Positions 7,749 through 15,105 of a stretch of 19,436 nucleotides of DNA are shown here, one piece after another. The position numbers and the translations under genes were made by a program. The notes under the pieces were generated by a model. The model ran no database searches. It worked only from the letters and a program-made list of their open reading frames with translations, and was not told the DNA's origin. Source of the DNA: JASFRI01 sp050115015 (GTDB taxonomy: Bacteria > Acidobacteriota > Polarisedimenticolia > CBDVAL01); NCBI GenBank assembly GCA_050115015.1, contig JASFRI010000028.1:1-19436 (forward strand). Direction: 5' to 3'. Numbering within the stretch: position 1 is the stretch's first letter; every line of letters begins with the position of its first letter.

Positions 7749-8701
7749 TCCGGGCAGCCCTGCCGACGGACGATCCGATCGACGCTCTTCGCGACCGCCT
7801 CGGCCAGGGCCTCCTCCCGGCCGGCCGCGGATCGAAGCGGCGCCAGGTCGTCGCAGGTGCCGAGGCGGCCGAGCCACTCCACCGCCTCGAGGCGGGCCGC
7901 CGGGCGTCCCGACGCCTCCAGCCGTTCCCGGAGGGGGCCCCGCAACTTCGCCCCGTACTCCCGGAGGCGGGCGCGATCCGCCAGCACCTCCCCGGCGAGG
8001 GTGCGGCACTCGAGGGCGAAGGCGGCGGCCTCCGCCCAGGCGTCCGCGTCGACCACGGCCAGGAACTCCAGTCCCGAGTCCGCGGCGTAGAGGGTCTCCA
8101 CGAACGGTTCCCGCTCCCGCTGATCCTCCAGGGCGTACGGGGGTTTTCCGCCGGTCTCGTCCTCCCGGAGGGCGCAGTCCTCCAGTGCGCCCAGCGTCGC
8201 CCCCCGGGCCGCCGCCACCGGGCTGGCGCCCGCGGTCCCCGCCGGCGCCAGCCAGTCCAGGTCGGAGGGGGCCATGTCACGGAGGATCCCGAGGATCAGC
8301 AGCCGGTCCAGGCTGTCGCCGGCCGCGAGGCCGTCGACCAGGACACCCAGCGCCGCCGCCCCCTCTGATCGCACCGCTTCCTCGAGCTCATCCAGGTGGG
8401 TCTCGTAGACCTCCATCGGCTCGTCCTCCCCCTTGGTCAGCTTGCGGAACAGATCCTCGTGGCCCGGGCTGAGGTCCAGGACGTAGGCCTTGAAGCGCAG
8501 GTAGCGCAGCTCCGGAGCCGCGGCCGGGCCCGCCTGTTCCAGGAGGTCCTCCGCCAGGCGCGCCGCCTTCTCGGTGCGGCCGTCCTCGAGCAGGATGCGG
8601 ACGTCGGACGCGTCCTCGGTCCGGGCCTCCGCCGGTACGCAGAGCGGCAGCGCCAGGAGGAGGGCGGAGAGGAACCGGCGTCGGGGTGGGTGGGCTCGCA
8701 T
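7745..8701 (-). CDS. Exported helical-repeat protein of unknown function
   Basis: I do not recognise this 318-aa protein. It begins with a basic N-terminus and hydrophobic stretch (FLSALLLALPLCVPAEA, residues 10-26), a likely signal peptide. The mature part is rich in Ala, Leu and Glu and is predicted helical throughout, with segments such as AARLEAVEWLGRLGTCDDLAPL that resemble HEAT-like repeats; no catalytic motif is seen. The start ATG 8701 has GGAG three bases upstream and lies about nine bases from the predicted transcription start. It is the first gene of the operon with xerC and suhB and shares a four-base overlap with xerC. That link to xerC may reflect co-transcription rather than a shared role. 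Confidence 0.72.
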   Translation of the reverse strand: MRAHPPRRRFLSALLLALPLCVPAEARTEDASDVRILLEDGRTEKAARLAEDLLEQAGPAAAPELRYLRFKAYVLDLSPGHEDLFRKLTKGEDEPMEVYETHLDELEEAVRSEGAAALGVLVDGLAAGDSLDRLLILGILRDMAPSDLDWLAPAGTAGASPVAAARGATLGALEDCALREDETGGKPPYALEDQREREPFVETLYAADSGLEFLAVVDADAWAEAAAFALECRTLAGEVLADRARLREYGAKLRGPLRERLEASGRPAARLEAVEWLGRLGTCDDLAPLRSAAGREEALAEAVAKSVDRIVRRQGCPD

Positions 8702-8716
8702 GATCTCCGGGACGGG

Positions 8717-8746
8717 ATTATAGCCCGGCCGCAGGCTCCGCGTCAC
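8717..8746 (-). promoter_or_regulatory. Predicted sigma-70 promoter of the helical-repeat/xerC/suhB operon
   Basis: On the minus strand GTGACG (8741-8746), 18 bases, then a perfect TATAAT (8717-8722). Initiation near 8710 leaves a leader of only about nine bases holding GGAG before the start codon at 8701. Confidence 0.7.
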
Positions 8747-8787
8747 CGGGGAAGCCGCACGGCGCATCCCGCGCCGGCGGTTCGTGC

Positions 8788-8793
8788 TAGCAT
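8788..8793 (+). promoter_or_regulatory. Possible -10 box of nhaC-like gene
   Basis: TAGCAT lies nine bases before GTG 8802. No good -35 box is seen at 16-18 bases. If used, transcription would begin at about 8800, making the message nearly leaderless. Confidence 0.35.
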
Positions 8794-8801
8794 ACCGCGC
8801 C

Positions 8802-10781
8802 GTGGCTCGACTCCTGTTCCTCCTGGTTCTGGCCCTCGCCTCCGCGACGCCCGGTCGGGGGCAGGATCTGCCCGAAGCCGGCGATCTGCCGACGGATCCC
8901 CACGGGCTCCTGCCGGGCCCGCCGCCGATCGCCGTCGAGGCTCCGCTGGTGGGGGTCGCCGGGGTGGAGCTCGACCTGGCGATCCAGGCTACCTCCCCCC
9001 TTCCCTGGCCGGACCTGGAGGTCGAGGTGCGGGGACCGTCCGGGGATCTCCTGGCCGCCGGGGTCCTGACGGGGGACGAGACCCTGGTCCTCCCCATCGC
9101 CCCGGTGTCCGGGACCGAGGCCTACACCATCCATCTGCCGGCGGCCTACGCCATGCCCGCCGCCTTCGACCTGCGGGCGATCCCTGGCGTGCTCACGCTG
9201 GTGCCCCCGGCGCTGGCGATCCTGCTGGCCCTGTTCCTGCGGCAGGTGGTCCCGGCCCTGGCGGCGGGGGTCTGGGCCGGGGCCTGGCTCGTGACGGGTA
9301 GCCCCTTCGGGGGCTTCCTGGCCCTGCTGGACCGCTACGTCATGGGGGAGCTGTTCGACCGGGACCACCTGTACATCCTGGTCTTCTCCATGCTCCTGGG
9401 GGGCATGGTGGGGATCCTCTCGAGGTCGGGGGGAACCGCCGGCCTCGTGGAGGTGGTCTCGAGGCGGGCCACCGAGCGCCGCCGCGGCCAGTTCTTCACC
9501 TGGGTGCTCGGTCTGGTGATCTTCTTCGACGACTATGCGAATACCCTGGTCGTCGGCAACACCATGCGTCCGATCACCGATCGCCTACGGATCTCCCGCG
9601 AGAAGCTGGCGTACATCGTGGACTCCACCGCGGCACCGGTCGCCAGCCTCGCCCTCGTCTCCACGTGGATCGGCTTCGAGGTGTCGCTGATCGGCGACTC
9701 GCTGGAGGCCCTGGGAACCGGCGACGATGCCTACTGGGTGTTCCTCCAGTCGATCCCCTATTCGTTCTACCCGATCCTCGCGCTGGCGACCGTCCTCCTG
9801 ATCGCCGTGACGGGGCGGGACTTCGGCCCGATGCTCCGGGCGGAGCGCCGGGCCGCGGGCGGCGCGCTGACCGCCGCCTCGGCCGCGCCGCTGTCCAGCT
9901 TCGACCATCCCGACCTCAATCCGGAGGAAGGCGCCCCGAAGCGCTGGGTCAACGCCGTCCTGCCGGTGGTGTGCGTGCTCGCGGTGACGTTCACCGCCCA
10001 GTTCCTGCTGGGGCGGGGCGCGCTGGCCGAGGCGGGGGATCCGCTCGCCGCCACGGGCTTCTGGGATCTGGGTCTCCGGGGTTTCGGGACCGTGTTCGCG
10101 GCGGGGGACTCCTTCCGGGCCCTGCTCTACGGCGCCGCCACCGGCTGCCTCGTGGCGGTGCTCCTGACCCGGGTCCAGGGGATCCTGAAGGTCGAGGAGT
10201 CGATCCGCTCCTGGGTGGAGGGCATGAAGACCATGCACCTCGCCTTCGTGATCCTGGCGCTGGCCTGGGCCATCGGGGCGGTCTGCCGGGACCTGGACAC
10301 CGCGGGCTACCTGGTCCATGCCCTGTCGGGGAACCTGAGCCCGCGGCTCCTCCCCCTGCTCATCTTCGTCTTCGCGGCGGTCATCGCGTTCTCCACCGGT
10401 AGCTCCTGGAGCACCATGAGCATCCTGGTGCCGCTGGCGGTCCCCACGGCGTTCGGCGTTGCTGGAGCGGCCGGGTGGACCGGGGGCGCGCTGCACCAGG
10501 TCCTGGTGGCCTCGGTGGCCTCGGTCCTGGCCGGGGCGATCTTCGGGGATCACTGCAGTCCCATCTCCGATACAACGATCCTCTCCTCCATGGCGTCGGC
10601 GTGCGACCACGTGGATCACGTCCGGACGCAGCTTCCGTACGCGCTGTTCGCCGCGACCGTCGCGATGCTCCTGGGGAGCGTGCCCACGGGATTCGGGATC
10701 TCCCCCTGGATCTCGAACCTGGTGGGGCTCGGTGCGGTGACCATCGGTGTGCGTTACCTGGGTAAGCCGATCGAATCCTGA
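8802..10781 (+). CDS. NhaC-family Na+/H+ antiporter with secreted N-terminal domain
   Basis: A predicted secondary transporter exchanging protons for Na+ or another solute across the inner membrane. From GTG 8802 the product is 659 aa, longer than typical NhaC proteins. Residues 1-20 look like a signal peptide (RLLFLLVLALASA), followed by about 110 residues with alternating beta-type hydrophobics and no membrane segment, probably an extracytoplasmic beta-sandwich. The permease starts near residue 127 (VLTLVPPALAILLALFLR) with about a dozen membrane segments. Family motifs seen: FFDDYANTLVVGNTMRPITD, FSTGSSWSTMSILVPLAVP and GDHCSPISDTTILSS. GTG 8784 could start the frame but would overlap the -10 box. 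No Shine-Dalgarno is seen. cls follows after 15 bases. Substrate is inferred from family only. Confidence 0.87.
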   Translation: MARLLFLLVLALASATPGRGQDLPEAGDLPTDPHGLLPGPPPIAVEAPLVGVAGVELDLAIQATSPLPWPDLEVEVRGPSGDLLAAGVLTGDETLVLPIAPVSGTEAYTIHLPAAYAMPAAFDLRAIPGVLTLVPPALAILLALFLRQVVPALAAGVWAGAWLVTGSPFGGFLALLDRYVMGELFDRDHLYILVFSMLLGGMVGILSRSGGTAGLVEVVSRRATERRRGQFFTWVLGLVIFFDDYANTLVVGNTMRPITDRLRISREKLAYIVDSTAAPVASLALVSTWIGFEVSLIGDSLEALGTGDDAYWVFLQSIPYSFYPILALATVLLIAVTGRDFGPMLRAERRAAGGALTAASAAPLSSFDHPDLNPEEGAPKRWVNAVLPVVCVLAVTFTAQFLLGRGALAEAGDPLAATGFWDLGLRGFGTVFAAGDSFRALLYGAATGCLVAVLLTRVQGILKVEESIRSWVEGMKTMHLAFVILALAWAIGAVCRDLDTAGYLVHALSGNLSPRLLPLLIFVFAAVIAFSTGSSWSTMSILVPLAVPTAFGVAGAAGWTGGALHQVLVASVASVLAGAIFGDHCSPISDTTILSSMASACDHVDHVRTQLPYALFAATVAMLLGSVPTGFGISPWISNLVGLGAVTIGVRYLGKPIES

Positions 10782-10796
10782 GCCTCCGGGTAGACC

Positions 10797-12218
10797 ATGA
10801 CCGCGACTTGGTGGAACGCGCTCCGCTGGGGCGGCACGGCGATCGTGGCGATCGCCGCGGCGTCCACGGCCCTGCACGCGCTTCTCCACAAGCGGGACTC
10901 CCAGGCCGCCCTCGGCTGGATCGCCGTCTGCCTGCTGTTTCCCCTCGCGGGTCCGATCCTCTACGTCCTGTTCGGCATCAACCGCATCCAGACCCGGGCC
11001 CGGCAGTACCATGAGGACGCCCCCGAGCGCACCGCTGCACCGGGGACGCCGGCGCCGGCGGCCGCCGTCCCGGAGGAGTACCGCCCGCTGGTACGGATCG
11101 CCGACGCGGTCACCTCGCGCCCCCTGCTCACCGGAAACCGGGTGGAGGCCCTGCGCAACGGCGAGGGGGCCTACCCTCCCATGCTCGAGGCGATCCAGGC
11201 GGCGCGGCGACGCCTGTTCCTGGCCACCTACCTCTTCGAGACGGACCCCGTCGGACGGGACTTCGTCGACGCGCTGGCCGCCGCCGCCGGACGGGGCGTC
11301 GAGGTCCGCGTCCTCCTCGACGGGGTGGGGGAGCTCTACTCCTGGCCGCGCGCCGGACGCCTCCTGGAGCGGGCCGGCGTGCCGGTGGCGCGCTTCCTGC
11401 CGCCGCGGCTGATGCCACCGGCCCTGCATGTCAACCTCCGCAATCACCGCAAGCTGCTGATCGCCGACGAGGAAGTGGGCTTCACCGGCGGCATGAACCT
11501 GGGAGGCCGCCACCTGGTGGACCGTGCCGGGCCCGGGCGCGTCTCCGACCTGCACTTCCGCGTGCGGGGTCCCATCGTCGCCCAGATGGAACAGGTCTTC
11601 CTCGACGACTGGGCGTTCTGCACGGGGGAGGTTCTCGTGCCCGCCGTCTCCCCCACCGGAGCCCAGGGGGGAGCGATCTGCAGAACCATCGTCGACGGGC
11701 CCAACGAGGATCTCGACAAGCTGGCGTCGGTCCTGGACGGTGCGGTCTCCTCGGCCCGGCGCCGTCTGGCGATCGTGACGCCGTACTTTATTCCCTCGCG
11801 GGAGCTCCGCGCCGCCCTGCGCGCCGCGGCCCTGCGCGGGGTCGACGTGTCCGTGATCCTCCCCGCCCGCAACAACCTGCCCGTGGTGCACTGGGCCAGC
11901 CGCAACATGCTGTGGGACCTGCTGCTGCGCGGCGTGCGCATCTACTACCAGCCGCCGCCCTTCGCGCACACCAAGCTCTTCCTGGTGGACGACGCCTACG
12001 TGGTCCTCGGCTCCGCGAACATCGATCCGAGGAGCCTGCGGCTGAACTTCGAGCTCGCCCTGGAGGTGTTCGATCCGGGACTGGCGACGGATCTCTGGCG
12101 GAACGTCGAGGAGATACGGGGGCGGTCCCGCGAGGTGACCATCGAGGAGGTCGACGGGCGCGCGCTTCCCGTCCGCGTGCGTGACTCCCTGGCCTGGCTG
12201 TTCTCGCCCTACCTTTGA
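10797..12218 (+). CDS. cls: Cardiolipin synthase (phospholipase D superfamily)
   Basis: Makes cardiolipin from phosphatidylglycerol at the inner membrane. The 473-aa product has two N-terminal membrane segments (about 12-30 and 38-60) as in ClsA, followed by two PLD domains each with a complete HxKxxxxD motif: His217-Lys219-Asp224 (NHRKLLIAD) and His391-Lys393-Asp398 (AHTKLFLVD), with GGMNLG and GSANID after them. Length and arrangement are typical of bacterial cardiolipin synthases. It starts 15 bases after the antiporter stop and is probably co-transcribed with it. Its last ten bases overlap the convergent protease gene. A related PLD-type phosphatidyltransferase is possible but less likely. 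Confidence 0.92.
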   Translation: MTATWWNALRWGGTAIVAIAAASTALHALLHKRDSQAALGWIAVCLLFPLAGPILYVLFGINRIQTRARQYHEDAPERTAAPGTPAPAAAVPEEYRPLVRIADAVTSRPLLTGNRVEALRNGEGAYPPMLEAIQAARRRLFLATYLFETDPVGRDFVDALAAAAGRGVEVRVLLDGVGELYSWPRAGRLLERAGVPVARFLPPRLMPPALHVNLRNHRKLLIADEEVGFTGGMNLGGRHLVDRAGPGRVSDLHFRVRGPIVAQMEQVFLDDWAFCTGEVLVPAVSPTGAQGGAICRTIVDGPNEDLDKLASVLDGAVSSARRRLAIVTPYFIPSRELRAALRAAALRGVDVSVILPARNNLPVVHWASRNMLWDLLLRGVRIYYQPPPFAHTKLFLVDDAYVVLGSANIDPRSLRLNFELALEVFDPGLATDLWRNVEEIRGRSREVTIEEVDGRALPVRVRDSLAWLFSPYL

Positions 12219-13264
12219 GGTACCTCTCCCTCGAGGAAGGAGCCCTTCAGCCCGGTGGTCTGGCCGTCACGGAGCACCGTCACGCTGATCTCCTGGCCCG
12301 GCTCGAGCGACCGGACCAGCTCCACGATGCGCCCGAACGACTCCTCGTCCTCGGCCGTGATCCCCTCCACGGCCAGGATGACGTCGCCGCCGATCAGGAT
12401 CTCCTCTCCGTCGATCCACATGGGGATCGTTCCGCCGCGGAGGCCGAGACGGGCTGCCGGCGAGCCCGCCGCGACGCGCTGGATGAGCATCCCCAGCGGC
12501 TGCGGCAGGTTGAGGATCGCGGCCATGGGACCCTCGAGGAGGTAGCCCTCGATCCCGGTCCAGACCGCGTGGCCCTCGAGCACGAGCTGCCGGGCCATGT
12601 TGGAGGTGACCACGAAGCCGAGGCCCTCGTAGCCGCCGGACTGCGAGATCACGCTGCTGACGATCCCGATCACCTCACCCTGGAGGTTGAACATGGGCCC
12701 ACCGGAGTTGCCGTGATGGATCGCGGCGTCGGTCTGGAACATCTCCGCCCGGGAGAACCCGCCCCAGAGCTCGTTGATCCGGCGCCGGGCGCTGATGTGG
12801 CCGACGGTCAGGGTGTAGCTGATCCCGAGGGGGGCGCCCACGATGAAGACCTCGTCGCCGACCTCGGTCCGATCGGAATCTCCCAGCCTTGCGACGATGG
12901 CTCCCACGGGAGCCTCGTCCAGCTTCACGACGGCGAGGTCCGCCTCCGGGGCCGAGGCCCAGACCGAGCCCGACCGTTCGGTGCCGTCGGCGAAGTGCAC
13001 CCGGATCTCCTCGGCGGTCTGGACCACGTGGGCCGCGGTCAGGATGTGCCCACGCTCGTCGATCAGCACGCCGGACCCGAGGTTGCCCACCTGGACGAGC
13101 TCGCGCTGGCCGCGGCGCCCGCCCATCGCGCGCTCCGAGGTCTCCAGGACCACCACGGAGTCCCTCACGCTCTTGAAGACCTCGGAGATCGGCGAGCCGA
13201 GGACCGGTGAGACGAGGAGGGCCCCCGACAGGAGGAGCAGCGTCATCCGTCGTTTCGCGATCAT
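12209..13264 (-). CDS. Exported trypsin-like serine protease with PDZ domain (paralogue 2)
   Basis: A DegP/HtrA-type protease, 351 aa. A signal peptide covers about residues 1-23 (MTLLLLSGALLVSPVLGS). The catalytic triad is complete: His79 (ILTAAHVV), Asp109 (EADLAVVKL) and Ser187 (HHGNSGGPMF). A PDZ-like domain occupies roughly 265-350 (MLIQRVAAGSPAARLGL ... GGDVILAVEG). Such enzymes degrade or hold misfolded envelope proteins. ATG 13264 is used; ATG 13246 (residue 7) is possible. It lies 20 bases after the response-regulator stop, as last gene of the operon. It is a clear paralogue of the gene at 13929-14984, with the same length and the shared motif WGGxSxAExFQTDA. Its end overlaps cls by ten bases, tail to tail. 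Confidence 0.9.
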   Translation of the reverse strand: MIAKRRMTLLLLSGALLVSPVLGSPISEVFKSVRDSVVVLETSERAMGGRRGQRELVQVGNLGSGVLIDERGHILTAAHVVQTAEEIRVHFADGTERSGSVWASAPEADLAVVKLDEAPVGAIVARLGDSDRTEVGDEVFIVGAPLGISYTLTVGHISARRRINELWGGFSRAEMFQTDAAIHHGNSGGPMFNLQGEVIGIVSSVISQSGGYEGLGFVVTSNMARQLVLEGHAVWTGIEGYLLEGPMAAILNLPQPLGMLIQRVAAGSPAARLGLRGGTIPMWIDGEEILIGGDVILAVEGITAEDEESFGRIVELVRSLEPGQEISVTVLRDGQTTGLKGSFLEGEVPQR

Positions 13265-13284
13265 GAGGAAACCCCCGGCAGTCC

Positions 13285-13917
13285 TCACAGCGAGGCGATG
13301 CCGTGCTTGATGGCGTACTGGATGAGCTCCGCGTTGGTCTGCACCTGGAGCTCCTCCATCATCCGGTACTTGTGAAACTCCACGGTGCGCGGGGAGATCT
13401 TGAGGATCCCGGCGATCTCGCGGGCGGAGCGCCCTTCCGCCACGAGCTGCAGCACCTCCCGCTGGCGCGGCGTGAGATCGACCTGGCCCGACCGCGGTTC
13501 CGAGCCATCCCGGAACACGGCCTCCCTGGGGATGATCGAGGTGAGGTAGCTGCGCCCTTCCAGCGCCTCCCGGATCGCCTCGACGAGCTCGGTGGAGGCG
13601 GAGTGCTTCAGCACGAACCCGGAGGCGCCGGCCTCGAAGGCCCGGATCGCATACGTCACGTCCGCGTGCATCGTCAGGAAGATCACCCGGGCGCGGCACC
13701 CGTCCTTCTTGAGCTTGCGGATGGCCTCGATGCCGTTCAGCAGCGGCATCGAGATGTCCACCACGATGACGTCGGGGTCCAGCTTCACCGCGGCCTCGAG
13801 CAACTCGCGGCCGTCCTTCGCTGTGCCGACCAGGTCGAACTGGGGCTCCAGGAGGCTGCGCAGCCCCTCCAGGACGATCTTGTGGTCGTCGGCGAGCAAC
13901 ACGCGCGGTCGGCTCAT
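13285..13917 (-). CDS. NarL/FixJ-family response regulator (orphan)
   Basis: A 210-aa two-component regulator. The receiver domain (about 4-120) has the acidic pair Asp10-Asp11, phosphoacceptor Asp54 (IVVDISMP), Thr82 (FLTMHAD) and Lys104 (FVLKHSAS). A LuxR-type DNA-binding domain follows at about 148-205 (LTPRQREVLQLVAEGRSAREIA, then SPRTVEFHKYRMMEEL). It would bind DNA as a dimer when phosphorylated. No sensor histidine kinase is adjacent, so its signal is unknown. It sits between two paralogous envelope proteases, 11 bases after the first and 20 before the second, with GAGG about nine bases before ATG 13917. An envelope-stress role is a reasonable guess only. Confidence 0.92.
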   Translation of the reverse strand: MSRPRVLLADDHKIVLEGLRSLLEPQFDLVGTAKDGRELLEAAVKLDPDVIVVDISMPLLNGIEAIRKLKKDGCRARVIFLTMHADVTYAIRAFEAGASGFVLKHSASTELVEAIREALEGRSYLTSIIPREAVFRDGSEPRSGQVDLTPRQREVLQLVAEGRSAREIAGILKISPRTVEFHKYRMMEELQVQTNAELIQYAIKHGIASL

Positions 13918-13928
13918 CGTCTCGTTCC

Positions 13929-14984
13929 TCAGGAGGTCGGCATCACCGACTGCAGCTCCACGACCTCGCCGCCACGCAGGACGGTGACGGTGACCCGCTC
14001 CCCGGGCACGAGGCTGGCCAGCATGGAGCGAATCCGCTTCTGGTTCTCCGGCTTCACCTCCATCCCCAGCACCTTCAGGATGATGTCCCCCCCCAGGATG
14101 ATCTCCCGCTCGTCGATGGACGCCCGCACCACACCGGCCTTCAAGCCGATGCGCGAGGCCGGCGAGTCCGGGGCCACCCGCTGCACGAGGATGCCGTGGG
14201 ACTGCGGGAGATTGAACGCCTTGGCCAGCTTTCCCTGCAGCAGGAAGCCCTCCATGCCGGTCCACATGGTGCGCTGCTCGAGCACGAGCTGCCGCGCCAC
14301 GTTCGAGGTGACCACGAACCCCAGGCCCTCCCAGCCTCCGGTGCCCGAGACCATGTTGCTGACGATCCCGATGACCTCTCCCTTCAGGTTGAACATCGGG
14401 CCGCCCGAGTTCCCCCTGTTGATCACGGCGTCGGTCTGGAAGATCTCGGCGGCGGACAGACCGCCCCAGACCTGATCCGCCTGTCTGCGGGCGCCGATGT
14501 GCCCGACGCTGAGCGAGTAGGTGATCCCCAGGGGGGCGCCCACGATGAAGATCTCCTCGCCCACCCTCACCTGATCCGAGTCGCCCAGCTTCGCCACCGT
14601 GGCGCCGGCGATCGGCTTCTCGAGCTTGAGGGCGGCGACGTCGGCATTCGGCTCCGAGGCCATGACCGTCGCGTTGTACTTGTCGCCGTTCCGGAAGGTG
14701 ACCTCGATCGCCTCCGCCGCCTGGATGACGTGCGCGGCGGTCAGGATGATCCCGAGCCGGTCCACCAGCACACCCGATCCGATACCGTCGACCGTGAGCA
14801 TCTGGCCCGGGCCCTGGGGGGCCAGCTCCTGCTGGCGGGTCTCCACCAGCACGACGGCGTCGCGCACCCTGTCGAACGTGTCGGGGATGGACTGGGCGTT
14901 GGCGGGGCCGGCGGCTCCCCACAGCGCCAGGGCGGCGGCGACGATCGCAAACGGACGGCGCAGAGCGCGCGGGGGACGATGCAC
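13929..14984 (-). CDS. Exported trypsin-like serine protease with PDZ domain (paralogue 1)
   Basis: A DegP/HtrA-like protease of 351 aa. A basic N-terminus and hydrophobic stretch end in PANAQ, giving likely signal-peptidase cleavage after Ala30. The triad is His85 (ILTAAHVI), Asp115 (NADVAALKL) and Ser193 (NRGNSGGPMF). A PDZ-like domain lies at about 263-348 (GILVQRVAPDSPASRIGL ... GGDIILKVLG). The start is GTG 14984: a strong GGAGG lies six to seven bases upstream, and no better ATG exists. It is first in the operon with the response regulator and the second protease. Compared with DegP it is short, with one PDZ domain. Targets are unknown. Confidence 0.9.
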   Translation of the reverse strand: MHRPPRALRRPFAIVAAALALWGAAGPANAQSIPDTFDRVRDAVVLVETRQQELAPQGPGQMLTVDGIGSGVLVDRLGIILTAAHVIQAAEAIEVTFRNGDKYNATVMASEPNADVAALKLEKPIAGATVAKLGDSDQVRVGEEIFIVGAPLGITYSLSVGHIGARRQADQVWGGLSAAEIFQTDAVINRGNSGGPMFNLKGEVIGIVSNMVSGTGGWEGLGFVVTSNVARQLVLEQRTMWTGMEGFLLQGKLAKAFNLPQSHGILVQRVAPDSPASRIGLKAGVVRASIDEREIILGGDIILKVLGMEVKPENQKRIRSMLASLVPGERVTVTVLRGGEVVELQSVMPTS

Positions 14985-15007
14985 GGGGATCCTCCAGAGA
15001 CGGCCGC

Positions 15008-15036
15008 AGTCTACCAGACCCCCCCCGGCCGTTCCA
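15008..15036 (-). promoter_or_regulatory. Predicted promoter of the protease-regulator-protease operon
   Basis: On the minus strand TGGAAC (15031-15036, weak -35), 17 bases, then TAGACT (15008-15013), the same -10 box as the hfq-like gene. Initiation near 15001 would leave a short leader containing the GGAGG ribosome site of GTG 14984. Confidence 0.5.
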
Positions 15037-15052
15037 GGGCGCGTCCGGGGCC

Positions 15053-15081
15053 TTGCGGGGCGATCGGGCCCTCGTTATGAT
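15053..15081 (+). promoter_or_regulatory. Predicted sigma-70 promoter of the MerB-like gene
   Basis: TTGCGG (15053-15058), exactly 17 bases, TATGAT (15076-15081). Initiation near 15089 gives a leader of about 17 bases carrying GGGGG (15095-15099). It is arranged back to back with the protease operon promoter, 16 bases between the two -35 boxes. Confidence 0.65.
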
Positions 15082-15105
15082 CCGGCCCCACGGCGGGGGC
15101 ATGGC

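Noticed and set aside
6846..8009. 387-residue version of XerC
   Set aside because: The first 87 residues are Gly/Pro/Arg-rich out-of-frame sequence of the upstream gene; the TTG at 7748 gives the standard 300-aa protein.
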